Source: Bradyrhizobium sp. CCBAU 51765 (GTDB taxonomy: Bacteria > Pseudomonadota > Alphaproteobacteria > Rhizobiales > Xanthobacteraceae). Taken from it: a stretch of 64,000 bases of DNA. Shown piece after piece: positions 25,056 through 34,041 of this stretch. The first letter of the stretch is position 1, and each line of letters starts with the position of its first letter. The position numbers and the translations under genes were made by a program. The notes beneath the pieces are model-generated. The model searched no databases. It saw nothing but the letters and a program-made list of their open reading frames with translations, and was not told the DNA's origin. Where the stretch lies: contig NZ_CP030038.1 of the NCBI RefSeq assembly GCF_015291725.1, positions 6,189,001 to 6,253,000 on the forward strand, given 5' to 3'.

Positions 25056-25982
25056 ATGCCCTTTCTCAGTCATGGCTCGTATCGCATCCGTTATGAGCTT
25101 GACGGGCCAGCGAACGCTCCCGCCTATGTGCTGGTCAACGGGCTTACACAATATGCCGAGCTCTGGGCCGCGTATCGTGAAGCCCTGGTTGCGCGGCAAT
25201 TCCGCGTCGCGACGTTCGACCTGCTCGGCCAGGGGGTGTCCGACAAGCCCGCTCTCTTCATCAGCCAGGATGATCAGGTGGCGGCGCTTCATCTCCTGGT
25301 CGACGCACTCGGCGACGGACCCATTTTTCTCGCCGGTATCAGCTTCGGCGGCCTGATCTCGCTGCGCTACGCGATCGAGCACGGCGAACGGCTGGCCGGG
25401 CTGGCGCCGATGAGCTGCTTCGCGGAGCTTCCGCCGCAACTGTTCCTGCTTGGCAACGCGCTCCGCACCGCGCTGATCCTGGGCGGCACCAGCTACCTGC
25501 AGGATTTGTTGCTGCCGATGAACGTCTCCGATCAATGGCTAGGACCGGTATTGGACAAGCTCGACAGCGTGAAACGGCAGGGCTGGCTGGTCAACGACGT
25601 CTACGCGCTGCAAAACCTGATGGAGTCCTTCCTCGACTTCCGGCCGCTGACGTCGCAGCTGTCGTCGATCATCCTGCCGACCATGATCCTGAATGGCGAG
25701 TTTGACTTCCTGACGCCCCGCGCAGTCCATGAGACCCTGCGCGCCGAGATTCCGAACAGCGCGCTCGTGATCATCCAGCGCGCCTATCACGCCTTCACAC
25801 TGGAGAAGCCGGCGCTGACCGCGGACCTGCTCGCCCGCTTCGCCGAGGACGTGCTGGCCGGCCGCTGGCAGGGCAACAAGGCTGTCTGGATCGCGCCGGA
25901 AGAGACGGGCGGCGAGCTCATTGCGTTTCCTGCCGGCTACGATCATCTGCGCGCCATTCCCGTGCAGGGACCGGCCACATGA
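25056..25982 (+). CDS. Alpha/beta hydrolase
   Basis: A 308-residue cytoplasmic alpha/beta-hydrolase with 'YVLVNGLTQYAELW', 'FDLLGQGVSDKP' and the nucleophile elbow 'LAGISFGGLISLR' (GxSxG). The acid is in 'LNGEFDFLTP' and the His in 'RAYHAFTLEKP'. I use the ATG at 25056; a GTG at 25011 would start only 16 nt from the FixK-type box, too close for a transcript begun by an activator at -41.5. Its stop overlaps the next gene's ATG (ATGA). It may process acyl esters or lactones together with its neighbours, which is inference. Confidence 0.82.
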   Translation: MPFLSHGSYRIRYELDGPANAPAYVLVNGLTQYAELWAAYREALVARQFRVATFDLLGQGVSDKPALFISQDDQVAALHLLVDALGDGPIFLAGISFGGLISLRYAIEHGERLAGLAPMSCFAELPPQLFLLGNALRTALILGGTSYLQDLLLPMNVSDQWLGPVLDKLDSVKRQGWLVNDVYALQNLMESFLDFRPLTSQLSSIILPTMILNGEFDFLTPRAVHETLRAEIPNSALVIIQRAYHAFTLEKPALTADLLARFAEDVLAGRWQGNKAVWIAPEETGGELIAFPAGYDHLRAIPVQGPAT

Positions 25983-26578
25983 GCGAATTCCTTGGACCGC
26001 TCGACCCGCAAGGCCGTGTGCCGCCGTACCAGCAGACTCGCGTCGCCGCGTTCTTGACCTCCGCCCATGGCGCGTTGGCACGGCAGTTCGCGTTCGCGCT
26101 GCCCGCAAAGCTCGTGTCCGCCTGGCAGACCGAATTGAACGCGCAGGTCTATCATGAGGCTGAGATCGTCTCCCTGCTGCTTCGGGCGACATCCTGGGTC
26201 CCGGACCTTGCGCTGGGGTACCTGTCGATGTCCTGGGAGACGGCATGGTTTCCGCAACCAGCCGAGGGCATTCCGGACCAGCCGCTGGCGCGGGCAGTCG
26301 GCCTGGCAACACTTGCGCATGCCGTTCATGCCGGCATAAGGCCGGCAGCTTTGCTCCCGAGGGAAGCCAATGCCGACGATCCCTTCGTCATGGCCTTGCG
26401 GCGCATCGAACTGGAGAGCGGCCGGTTGCTACAGGCGCAAATCCTGTTCCTGAAGGGGCCGGAGCTTTTGGCCCATCGCGACGCTGTCAGCGCTGCGCTC
26501 GAACATCGCCACGTCGAGATTCGCAAGCTCTGGACCAGCGCGCTCGAAGGCGTCGGCATCGTGGTCCACGAATCATGA
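25979..26578 (+). CDS. Conserved hypothetical protein
   Basis: A 199-residue, mostly helical soluble protein of no family I recognise. It has a Trp-rich central region ('SWVPDLALGYLSMSWETAWF') and an HxxE-like helix near 'AQVYHEAEIVSLLL'. It overlaps the preceding hydrolase gene by ATGA and so is translationally coupled to it. The two are probably one functional unit. Confidence 0.65.
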   Translation: MSEFLGPLDPQGRVPPYQQTRVAAFLTSAHGALARQFAFALPAKLVSAWQTELNAQVYHEAEIVSLLLRATSWVPDLALGYLSMSWETAWFPQPAEGIPDQPLARAVGLATLAHAVHAGIRPAALLPREANADDPFVMALRRIELESGRLLQAQILFLKGPELLAHRDAVSAALEHRHVEIRKLWTSALEGVGIVVHES

Positions 26579-26584
26579 GAAGCC

Positions 26585-26598
26585 TTGACGCAGATCAA
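26585..26598. promoter_or_regulatory. FixK/FNR-type box
   Basis: Sequence TTGACGCAGATCAA, centred 77 nt upstream of the CoA-transferase alpha-subunit start at 26669 and directly after the preceding stop codon. Confidence 0.78.
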
Positions 26599-26668
26599 GG
26601 GACCAGGATGAACGCAAAGCGAGCATTCCACCGTCGCTCCTTGATCTCTGCCGACTGGAGTTGGAACC

Positions 26669-27322
26669 ATGAGGGCCGTTTCCATCGAAGAAGCCGTCGC
26701 GATGATCCCGGCAGGCGCAAGCATCATGGTCGGGGGCTTCATGGGGGTCGGCGCGCCGTGGCGTCTGCTCGACGAGCTCGTCCGGCAGCAAAAGGCAGGG
26801 CTCTCCATCATCAGCAATGACGCTGCGTTGCCCGGCAAGGGTGTCGGGAAGCTGTTCGATGCGGATCTGGTCTCGCGTCTCACCGCGACCCATATCGGCC
26901 TCAATCCGAAGGTGCAGCAACAGATGCTGGCCAAGCAGATCGCAGTCGATTTGATTCCGCAAGGCACCTTCGTCGAGCGCATTCGCGCAGGCGGGTGCGG
27001 TCTCGGCGGCGTCCTCACGCCGACCGGCGTTGGCACGCTGGTCGCGGAGGGCAAGCGCGAGATCGAGGTCGACGGAAAGCCGTTCCTGCTCGAGACCGCA
27101 TTGCGGGCGCAGTTCGCGCTCGTGCACGCTTTCCTCGCCGATTACCTCGGCAATCTCTCCTATGCGCTGACCGCGCGCAACTTCAATCCGGTCATGGCGA
27201 TGGCGGCCGACACCGTGATCGTGACGGCGGAACACATCGTGCCCGTTGGCGTCATCGCACCCGACCACGTCGTGACGCCGGCGCCGCTGGTCGACTATCT
27301 CATTACCAACCCAAACGGGTGA
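26669..27322 (+). CDS. CoA-transferase subunit A
   Basis: A 217-residue alpha subunit of a two-subunit family I CoA-transferase (AtoD/ScoA type). It has the Gly-rich N-terminal motif 'IPAGASIMVGGFMGVGAPWR', the 'GLNPKVQQQM' segment, and the 'ALRAQFALVHAFLADYLGNL' region. The enzyme moves CoA between acyl-CoA and a free acid such as acetate or acetoacetate; substrate cannot be told. The B subunit follows after 4 nt. It lies under its own FixK-type box and may feed acetyl-CoA or acetate exchange linked to the Pta-AckA operon 3 kb away. Confidence 0.88.
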   Translation: MRAVSIEEAVAMIPAGASIMVGGFMGVGAPWRLLDELVRQQKAGLSIISNDAALPGKGVGKLFDADLVSRLTATHIGLNPKVQQQMLAKQIAVDLIPQGTFVERIRAGGCGLGGVLTPTGVGTLVAEGKREIEVDGKPFLLETALRAQFALVHAFLADYLGNLSYALTARNFNPVMAMAADTVIVTAEHIVPVGVIAPDHVVTPAPLVDYLITNPNG

Positions 27323-27326
27323 TGCC

Positions 27327-27977
27327 ATGGATGCACAGGAGATCATCGCCCGACGCGTCGCCAGGGAGCTCAGAAACGGCGACCTCGTCAATCTCGGCAT
27401 CGGCATTCCGACGCTCGTCGCCAACTACGTCCCGGCCGGGTTGAGCGTGTTCTTTCAGTCGGAGAATGGATTGATCGGCACGGGCCCGATTCCGGAGCAA
27501 GGGTTGGAGCACCCTCTCCTGACCGACGCCGGCGGCCGCCCGATCAGCGCGCTGCCGGGGGCCAGCACCTTCGACAGCGCGATGTCGTTCGGACTGATCC
27601 GCGGCGGACACGTCGATGTCACCGTGCTCGGCGGGCTCCAGGTCGATGCCCACGGACTTCTCGCCAACTGGATGATCCCCGGCAAGATGGTTCCGGGCAT
27701 GGGCGGCGCGATGGACCTCGTCAGCGGCGCCAAGCGGGTCATCGTCGCCATGCAGCATGCTGCGAAAGGCAAGTCCAAGATCGTCGCCAAATGCACGCTG
27801 CCGTTGACGTCGGCCCGGCCGGTGCAGCTGGTCGTGACCGACATGGCGGTGATCGGCTTTCCCGACGGCAAGGCCACATTGCTGGAGATTGCTCCCGGCA
27901 TCAGCGTGGGCGAGGTCATGGCGATGACGGACGCCGAGCTGGTCGTGCCCGACGACATCCGGGAAATGAAGATCTGA
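27327..27977 (+). CDS. CoA-transferase subunit B
   Basis: A 216-residue beta subunit (AtoA/ScoB type). The catalytic Glu46 lies in the signature 'FFQSENGLIGTGP', which forms the glutamyl-CoA intermediate in this family. 'NLGIGIPTLVANYVP' and 'VTVLGGLQVDAHGLLANWMI' are further family segments. It directly follows subunit A and precedes the MaoC gene by 13 nt, forming a three-gene operon. Confidence 0.9.
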   Translation: MDAQEIIARRVARELRNGDLVNLGIGIPTLVANYVPAGLSVFFQSENGLIGTGPIPEQGLEHPLLTDAGGRPISALPGASTFDSAMSFGLIRGGHVDVTVLGGLQVDAHGLLANWMIPGKMVPGMGGAMDLVSGAKRVIVAMQHAAKGKSKIVAKCTLPLTSARPVQLVVTDMAVIGFPDGKATLLEIAPGISVGEVMAMTDAELVVPDDIREMKI

Positions 27978-27990
27978 GCAGGCCACCATC

Positions 27991-28449
27991 ATGCGCATAT
28001 TCAGCAACTTCGACGAGATCAAATCCGCGGTCGGTACCGAGATCGGCGCCAGCGACTGGATCGAGGTGACGCAGGATCGCATCAACCAGTTTGCCGAGGC
28101 GACCTGCGACGAGCAGTGGATCCACGTCGATCAGGAGCGCGCCAGGAGGGAGGCGCCAGGCGGCACCACCATCGCGCACGGCCTGCTGTCCCTGTCGCTT
28201 GCGCCTCTTTTCATTCGTTCGGTGATGGGCCTGAAGGGCCTGCGCAACACCCTGAACTACGGCGCGGATCGAATCCGATATCTTGCCCCCGTCCCCGCCG
28301 GATCCAGGCTGCGCGGGCGGATCACGATCGCCGAAGCCGAGGACGTGCCGCCGGACGGCCTGCGCGTCAACTATCATCTCGTCATCGAGATCGAGGGCGG
28401 CAAGAAGCCGGCCTGCGTCGCCGAGCTGATCGCGCTGCATTATCGCTAG
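27991..28449 (+). CDS. MaoC-family hydratase
   Basis: A 152-residue hot-dog-fold protein with the MaoC catalytic layout: 'FAEATCDEQWIHVDQERA' places Asp40 and His45 like the Asp/His pair of (R)-specific enoyl-CoA hydratases. 'TIAHGLLSLSLAPLF' is the family's second conserved part. It would hydrate enoyl-CoA to (R)-3-hydroxyacyl-CoA, a polyester precursor. It is the last gene of the CoA-transferase operon. Confidence 0.87.
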   Translation: MRIFSNFDEIKSAVGTEIGASDWIEVTQDRINQFAEATCDEQWIHVDQERARREAPGGTTIAHGLLSLSLAPLFIRSVMGLKGLRNTLNYGADRIRYLAPVPAGSRLRGRITIAEAEDVPPDGLRVNYHLVIEIEGGKKPACVAELIALHYR

Positions 28450-28497
28450 GTGTGCTGCCAACGCCGGGCCGCCGCAATCTCGACGCCGTCGGTCCGC

Positions 28498-28752
28498 TCA
28501 CGGATATCGCCGGTAACCCGCACGGGGGAGAGCCTGTCCGAAGTACGGGTTTATCACGCATGTGGCGGCGCGACCGAATGCTGAAGCCTGACACTGCGGC
28601 AGCGACGTGTAGCTGCAATCGATCCATTCGCCTCCGCCAAAGGACCCTTCGTAGACCTTCATGCATACCGCATAGCGAGGATCGTAGGTTTGTGCCTGCG
28701 CCGGCACGAATTGGATCGCGAGCAGAAACAGGCTCAACCCAAGCGCACGCAC
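28498..28752 (-). CDS. DUF3551 family secreted protein
   Basis: An 84-residue exported protein with a signal peptide ending near 'VPAQA-QTYDP' and the DUF3551 pattern 'YAVCMKVYEGSFGGGEWIDC' followed by 'SLPQCQASA', then a further cysteine. The family is frequent in Bradyrhizobium and of unknown function. It is 18 nt downstream of the fabI-like gene on the same strand. Confidence 0.8.
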   Translation of the reverse strand: MRALGLSLFLLAIQFVPAQAQTYDPRYAVCMKVYEGSFGGGEWIDCSYTSLPQCQASAFGRAATCVINPYFGQALPRAGYRRYP

Positions 28753-28770
28753 CTGAACTTCCTCCGTCAG

Positions 28771-29559
28771 TCAGTCGATGATGTGATAGCCGCCGTCGAC
28801 ATAGAGAACGCCGCCGGTGATCAGCCTGGCCCCGTCGAGCGCCAGGAACGCCGTGGCATTGCCGACGTCCTCGATGCTGACGAGGCTGCGGGTCGGCGCG
28901 GTGGACTGCGCCTTGTCCATGAGATCGTCGAATTCGGGGATGCCCGATGCCGCGCGCGTGGCGAGCGGGCCTGGTGAGATCGCGTGAACACGGATGCCCT
29001 TCGGACCGAGTTCGGCCGCAATGTAGCGGACCGCCGCTTCAAGCGCGGCCTTGGCCACCCCCATCACGTTGTAGTTCTTCACGACCATCTGGCTGCCGTA
29101 ATAGGTCATGGTGAACATCGTGCCCCCGTTCTTCATCAGCGGCTCGGCGAGATGCGCCATCCGCATGAACGACCAGCAGGAGACATCCATCGTCTTCAGG
29201 AAACCGTCGCGCCCGACATCCACAACGCGGCCGTGCAGCGCCTCCTTCGGCGAAAATGCGATCGAATGCAGCAGGAAGTCGAGTTGTCCCCATTCGCTTG
29301 CAATCCGCTCGAACACCTGTTCAGTCTGGCCCTCCACCATGACGTCCAGCGGCATGAAGATCGGCGCTTCCAGCGCACGCGCGAGCGGTTCGACATGCTT
29401 CTTGGCACGGTCATTGAGGTAGGTGACGGCGAGCTCCGCCCCGAGGGCGCGAAACGCCCTTGCGCAGCCCCAGGCGATGGATTGGTCGTTGGCGATGCCG
29501 ACGATGAGGCCTTTCTTGCCCTTCAGGGCGACCTTGGTGTCCGGGAACACGGGAATCAT
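28771..29559 (-). CDS. fabI: Enoyl-ACP reductase (FabI-like), operonic copy
   Basis: A 262-residue SDR-type enoyl-ACP reductase with 'GLIVGIANDQSIAWGCARAF' (cofactor loop), 'LLHSIAFSPKEAL' and the FabI catalytic Tyr-Tyr-Lys layout 'TYYGSQMVVKNYNVMGVAKA'. It ends with 'GGVLYVDGGYHIID'. It would reduce trans-2-enoyl-ACP, but a second, more typical FabI is encoded at 59.0-59.8 kb. This copy is last in the DUF3141-Pta-AckA operon, overlapping the AckA gene by 4 nt, so it may serve a special acyl substrate or a low-oxygen state. Confidence 0.88.
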   Translation of the reverse strand: MIPVFPDTKVALKGKKGLIVGIANDQSIAWGCARAFRALGAELAVTYLNDRAKKHVEPLARALEAPIFMPLDVMVEGQTEQVFERIASEWGQLDFLLHSIAFSPKEALHGRVVDVGRDGFLKTMDVSCWSFMRMAHLAEPLMKNGGTMFTMTYYGSQMVVKNYNVMGVAKAALEAAVRYIAAELGPKGIRVHAISPGPLATRAASGIPEFDDLMDKAQSTAPTRSLVSIEDVGNATAFLALDGARLITGGVLYVDGGYHIID

Positions 29560-30770
29560 GACGCCCTCTCTTGTCTTGAGTTGCCCGATGGCTGCTTCAT
29601 CAGCAGCGACAGCGTGTGCTGCGCGATCATCAGTTCCTCGTCGGTCGGTACGACATAGACGGGGATACGACTCTCGGAACGCGATATCAGCCGCGAATTG
29701 CGAGAATTACCGGCGTGGTCGAGGCTGACACCGAGCCATCCGAGCTGCTCGACCACACGGGCGCGAATCGTCGCGGAATTCTCGCCAATGCCGGCCGTGA
29801 AGACGAAGGCGTCCAAACCCTGCAATGCGGCCGCGAGCATGCCGGCATTGAGGCAGATCCGATACACGAAATAGTCGATCGCCAGCTTGGCCTTGGCGTC
29901 GTCGCTGGCCTCGAGCTCCCGCATGTCGTTGCTGACGCCCGAGAGTCCCTTCAGTCCGCAATCGCGATAGAGAAAGTCCTGAACGTTCGACGCCGACATG
30001 CCCTTCTCGGAGATGAGATAGAGCACGACACCGGGGTCGAGCTGGCCGGGCCGCGTGCCCATCGGCAGCCCGTCCAACGCCGTGAAGCCCATGGTGCTTT
30101 CGACGCTTCGTCCTTCGTTGAGCGCGCACATCGAGGCGCCGCTACCCAGATGAGCCACGATGACCCGCCGGTTCGCGATGTCGGGCGCAACCCGCGGCAG
30201 GGCCTTCGCGACATATTCGTAAGACAGCCCGTGGAAACCATAGCGGCGCACCCCCTCGGCATGGAGCCGATGCGGGATCGCGTAGTGATCGGCGACCGCG
30301 CTGTGCGTTCGATGAAAGGCGGTATCGAAGCAGGCCACCTGCGGCAAGCTCGGGAAGCCGGCAAGGATCGACCGGATCGGCGCCAGATTGTGCGGCTGGT
30401 GCAATGGTGCCAGATTGACGAAGCGCTCCAGGCGGGCGACGACGCCGTGATCGATCGACACCGGCCGGTCAAAGTCCGGGCCGCCATGCACGACGCGGTG
30501 TCCGACCGCGATCGGGTGGATGCGAAGCTCGTCCCGCAACCAGCTCCCGGCGATCTCCATCGCCGCCGGAACGTTTGCGACTGCCTCGATCGGATACGCT
30601 CGCTCGGCCAGCGTCTCACCGTTCGCGCCACTCGCCCGCAACCGTGGTCGGCTGGCAATGCCGTCGATCTGGCCCTTGATCTGCCGGCGAAGGATACCCT
30701 CTCCCTCGACAGAAAAGATCTGGAACTTGACGCTCGAGGAGCCTGCGTTGACGACGAGGATCGTATCCAT
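29556..30770 (-). CDS. ackA: Acetate kinase
   Basis: A 404-residue acetate kinase with the ASKHA-fold start 'ILVVNAGSSSVKFQ', 'VGHRVVHGGPDF', 'VACFDTAFH', 'YGFHGLSYEYV' and 'VIVAHLGSGASMCALNEG'. It makes ATP and acetate from acetyl phosphate. The ATG at 30770 lies 5 nt after the Pta stop. The gene is between pta and fabI in a tight operon. Under low oxygen it would provide substrate-level phosphorylation (established for the family; regulation here is inferred). Confidence 0.94.
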   Translation of the reverse strand: MDTILVVNAGSSSVKFQIFSVEGEGILRRQIKGQIDGIASRPRLRASGANGETLAERAYPIEAVANVPAAMEIAGSWLRDELRIHPIAVGHRVVHGGPDFDRPVSIDHGVVARLERFVNLAPLHQPHNLAPIRSILAGFPSLPQVACFDTAFHRTHSAVADHYAIPHRLHAEGVRRYGFHGLSYEYVAKALPRVAPDIANRRVIVAHLGSGASMCALNEGRSVESTMGFTALDGLPMGTRPGQLDPGVVLYLISEKGMSASNVQDFLYRDCGLKGLSGVSNDMRELEASDDAKAKLAIDYFVYRICLNAGMLAAALQGLDAFVFTAGIGENSATIRARVVEQLGWLGVSLDHAGNSRNSRLISRSESRIPVYVVPTDEELMIAQHTLSLLMKQPSGNSRQERAS

Positions 30771-30775
30771 CGCGG

Positions 30776-31738
30776 TCACGCAGCGACTGTCGGCGCATGT
30801 TGGCGCCGGGCGTTGGCATAGAGCGATGCCACCGCGCAGGACGCCATGCGCGCACGGGGCGTGTCCGCCCGGGACGTCAGCACGACCGGCACCCGGGCGC
30901 CGAGCACGATGCCGGCGCCGTCGGCCTTGGCGAAGTAGGCGAGATTCTTCGCCAGCATATTGCCGGCTTCGAGATCGGGAACGACGAGGATCTGGGCTCG
31001 CCCGGCAACTTCGGACTTGATGCCCTTGATCCGTGCCGCCTCGGGATCGATGGCGTTGTCGAAGGCCAGCGGCCCGTCGAGCACGCCGCCACTGATCTGG
31101 CCGCGGTCGGCCATCTTGCACAGGGCCGCCGCCTCGATCGTCGACGGGATCTTTGAGGTCACGGTTTCCACGGCCGACAGGATCGCCACGCGCGGCGATT
31201 TTCCAAAACCGGCCTGGTTGTACAGATCAATGGCGTTCTGGATGATGTCCCGCTTGGCATCGAGATCGGGAAAGATGTTGATGGCGGCGTCGGTGACGAG
31301 CAGCGTGTCTGCATAGGCCGGAACATCCATCACGAAGACGTGGCTGATACGGCGGTCGGTGCGCAGGCCGCCCGTTTTCGCCGTGATGGCGCGCATGAGT
31401 TCGTCGGTATGCAGGCTGCCCTTCATCAGCATCTCGCCCCTGGCAGCATGGATCAAGTCGACGCTCCTGGCCGCGGCGTCCTCGCTATGCGCGGCATCGA
31501 CGATCTCGAAGCCGGAGATATCGAGATCGTTCCTGCCCGCCGTCTCCCTGATCTTTCTCTCGGGTCCGACCAGGATCGGTCGGATGATCCCGGCTTGCGC
31601 GCTATCGACGGCTCCGCGCAACGAGGTTTCATCGCAAGGATGCACCACCACGGTCGGCACCGGCGGCAGGGCCTTCGCTGCCGCAATCAAGCGATCGTAC
31701 TTGCTGGGAGACTGCGCTGGCCTCGTATCGGCTGACAT
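30776..31738 (-). CDS. pta: Phosphate acetyl/butyryltransferase
   Basis: A 320-residue enzyme of the short phosphate acyltransferase type (Pta/Ptb). Family segments include 'VVVHPCDETSLRGAV', 'PILVGPERKI', 'GSLHTDELMRAITAK', 'SHVFVMDVPAYADTLLVTDA' and 'ISGGVLDGPLAFDNAI'. It converts acetyl-CoA plus phosphate to acetyl phosphate; butyryl-CoA is an alternative substrate. It lies 5 nt before ackA and 29 nt after the DUF3141 gene. Confidence 0.9.
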   Translation of the reverse strand: MSADTRPAQSPSKYDRLIAAAKALPPVPTVVVHPCDETSLRGAVDSAQAGIIRPILVGPERKIRETAGRNDLDISGFEIVDAAHSEDAAARSVDLIHAARGEMLMKGSLHTDELMRAITAKTGGLRTDRRISHVFVMDVPAYADTLLVTDAAINIFPDLDAKRDIIQNAIDLYNQAGFGKSPRVAILSAVETVTSKIPSTIEAAALCKMADRGQISGGVLDGPLAFDNAIDPEAARIKGIKSEVAGRAQILVVPDLEAGNMLAKNLAYFAKADGAGIVLGARVPVVLTSRADTPRARMASCAVASLYANARRQHAPTVAA

Positions 31739-31767
31739 GATCTCGCTCCCGCCTCTTCCATCAACGC

Positions 31768-33981
31768 CTAAGATGCTTTCGCCTTTGGGTCGAAAGGGGT
31801 AATGTTGGACGTCCCCTCTCCCGCCTCGACACCGAACAGCGCGGCGATACGCTGCAGGCGGCTTGCACGCTCGCCGGTGATTTCGCCGCTCGCGGAAAGG
31901 ACATCGCGGATCATTGTGAATGCCGCCAGTCGTTGCGCGACATCTTCTGGAAGCATCTTCGGGATCGCGGCCAGGGCGCCTTGCTGGTCGAGCAACAGCA
32001 TGAAGAACTGCTCGCGCACCAGCATCTTGAACTCGGGCAGCGTCAAACGCGAACCGCCGGCATCGCGGCGAATCCGACGCAACGCCTCGATGCTCCGCTC
32101 GTCGACCATTCCGCGGGCCGAGCCGATATAGACCAGGCCGCGAATGGCGGCTTCACGAAGACCGCCCTCCCCCACCCTGGACTTCAGTTCGGCGATTCGC
32201 TTCTCGAGCATCGTCCGGTGCTCCGCCGACATCTCGCGCTTGCGCGAAGACTCCCAGTTCGGATCGATCCCGACCGCCGCCTGAAGTGCAGGCGAGCCGT
32301 AGACATTGAGGAAGATCGTCTCGCTCAGGGCTTCCTGTGCGTCGCGCCAGCTATCCAGCGCATGAACGATCTGCTTGGACATCTGCTCCTGGAAGGCCAG
32401 GAACGGATTGTCCTTTGCCACAGGCTTGCGTTTCTCCTCGATCTCCCCGGCGGCCGTTTTCACGGCGCCCATCCAGGGATTCTGGCTGCTGAGGACCTCG
32501 TACTGCAATCGCAGCGGATGCAGGTTGCGCATGGTCTCCGCCATCTGTGGCGTGACCATCTTCTTGATCCAGGGCTGAACGAACTTCCGGTACGCCGCGA
32601 GATTCATCTCGGAGACGCGTTTTGCGGCTGCGAAGCGCCGCTCATCCTCGGGCGAATTGCCGCCCATGGCGCGGATATCGTCGAGCGTTCGCGCCTCGCA
32701 GCGCATCACCCACTGCCCGATGACGAGATCGGAACTCGCGGTCTCCTCACCCTTGGCTTCGAACGTCGCTTCATAAAGTCCAGGCGGCAGAATGTCGATC
32801 AGGTCGATATTGCTGGAGAATTCCGCATGCTCCTTCTTCGCGACGCCGCCGGAGACGAAGATGCCGAGGTGCCCGATGCTTTCGTGAACGGTGTAGACGA
32901 TGGTCTGCCCATATGCCCTGATTTCATTGACGTCTGCATAGCAATCGAGAATCCAGTCCAGTGCCTGCTGCGGCGGCGTGACATTGTCGCCCTTGGAGCA
33001 GAACAACACGATCGGCGACCTGATATTGCGCAGATCGACCTTCTGCCCGTCCGACATCTCGATCCTGCCGGCCGCGAGATTGTTGCCGATGAAGAGCTCA
33101 TCGACGATGAACTGGATCTCCTCGGCGTTCAGGTTGACGTGCCCGCCCCACCAGCGCTCGAAGTCCAGGTAGCGATCGGCCTCGGTATCGACCTTGGAAT
33201 AGACGTTGTATTGCTTGGTCCAGAGCGTGTTGGATGGATTCTGGTTCTCGAAGTTCTGCACCAGCCAGGCGCCATCGAACTTGCCGGCGCCGAGATCGCT
33301 GGCCAATGCAGTCAGCCAGCTCCCACCCAACAGGCCGCCGGAATAACGCATCGGATATTTGCCGTGCACGCCAGCCCAGTAAGCGAGCGGCGCGCCGGCG
33401 ATGATCAATGGCCCGAATAATTCAGGCCGCAGCGACGCCAGGATCATGACGGCCCAGCCGGCCTGGCAATTGCCGATCACGCAGGGCTTGCCGTCGGCTT
33501 TCGGATGCAGGCTGATGACCTTCTCGATGAACTGCGCCTCGGCGCGTGCGATGCGCTCGATGGTCTGCCCCGGCATCGGCTCCGGCAGAAAGCCGATGAA
33601 GTAGCAGGGATGCCCCGCTTTCATCGCAACGCCGATCTCGCTGTCCGCCTTGAAGCCGCCGATTCCCGGACCGTGTCCCGCGCGCGGATCGACCACGATG
33701 AACGGCCGCCGTTCGAGATCGATCTCGACCCCCTTGGGTGGAATGATGCGCACCAGCGCATAGTTGACGGGCTCGTCGAGCTTGCGCCCGTCGATGATCA
33801 CTTCGGCGGCATATTGCAGGACATGCGGAGCCGTCTGCGCGACGTGCTCGCGATACTGGTCGCCGCGCTGGCGCATGATGTCCAGAAACAACACGCTCCG
33901 CTGCCCTGCATCGACCATGTATTCGACGGCCGCGGCAACCATCCCGGACAGGGGACCACCCGGCAGGTTCGAGTTTTCCAT
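31768..33981 (-). CDS. DUF3141 protein, PhaC-like
   Basis: A 737-residue protein. The first ~330 residues form an alpha/beta-hydrolase domain related to polyhydroxyalkanoate synthases. The nucleophile elbow is 'VIGNCQAGWAV', with Cys172 in a G-x-C-x-A-G box rather than Ser. 'FIVVDPRAGHGPGIGGFK' precedes it, and an Asp and His follow in 'FCSKGDNVTPP' and 'ESIGHLGIFVSGG'. The C-terminal ~350 residues are helical and unassigned. DUF3141 has no proven activity that I know of. Starts at 33987 and 33981 are both possible. It is first in the operon with pta, ackA and fabI, with a FixK-type box centred 67 nt upstream. Confidence 0.85.
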   Translation of the reverse strand: MENSNLPGGPLSGMVAAAVEYMVDAGQRSVLFLDIMRQRGDQYREHVAQTAPHVLQYAAEVIIDGRKLDEPVNYALVRIIPPKGVEIDLERRPFIVVDPRAGHGPGIGGFKADSEIGVAMKAGHPCYFIGFLPEPMPGQTIERIARAEAQFIEKVISLHPKADGKPCVIGNCQAGWAVMILASLRPELFGPLIIAGAPLAYWAGVHGKYPMRYSGGLLGGSWLTALASDLGAGKFDGAWLVQNFENQNPSNTLWTKQYNVYSKVDTEADRYLDFERWWGGHVNLNAEEIQFIVDELFIGNNLAAGRIEMSDGQKVDLRNIRSPIVLFCSKGDNVTPPQQALDWILDCYADVNEIRAYGQTIVYTVHESIGHLGIFVSGGVAKKEHAEFSSNIDLIDILPPGLYEATFEAKGEETASSDLVIGQWVMRCEARTLDDIRAMGGNSPEDERRFAAAKRVSEMNLAAYRKFVQPWIKKMVTPQMAETMRNLHPLRLQYEVLSSQNPWMGAVKTAAGEIEEKRKPVAKDNPFLAFQEQMSKQIVHALDSWRDAQEALSETIFLNVYGSPALQAAVGIDPNWESSRKREMSAEHRTMLEKRIAELKSRVGEGGLREAAIRGLVYIGSARGMVDERSIEALRRIRRDAGGSRLTLPEFKMLVREQFFMLLLDQQGALAAIPKMLPEDVAQRLAAFTMIRDVLSASGEITGERASRLQRIAALFGVEAGEGTSNITPFDPKAKAS

Positions 33982-34041
33982 CGTCATGTCCCGATCTCGC
34001 TGTCGTACGCATTCAGAAGGCGCTTCCGTAAGGCGCCACCG

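Noticed and set aside
31768..33981. DUF3141 protein considered as a true PHA synthase
   Set aside because: The Cys box is G-x-C-x-A-G rather than the usual G-x-C-x-G-G and the long C-terminal half is foreign to PhaC, so only 'PhaC-like' is justified.
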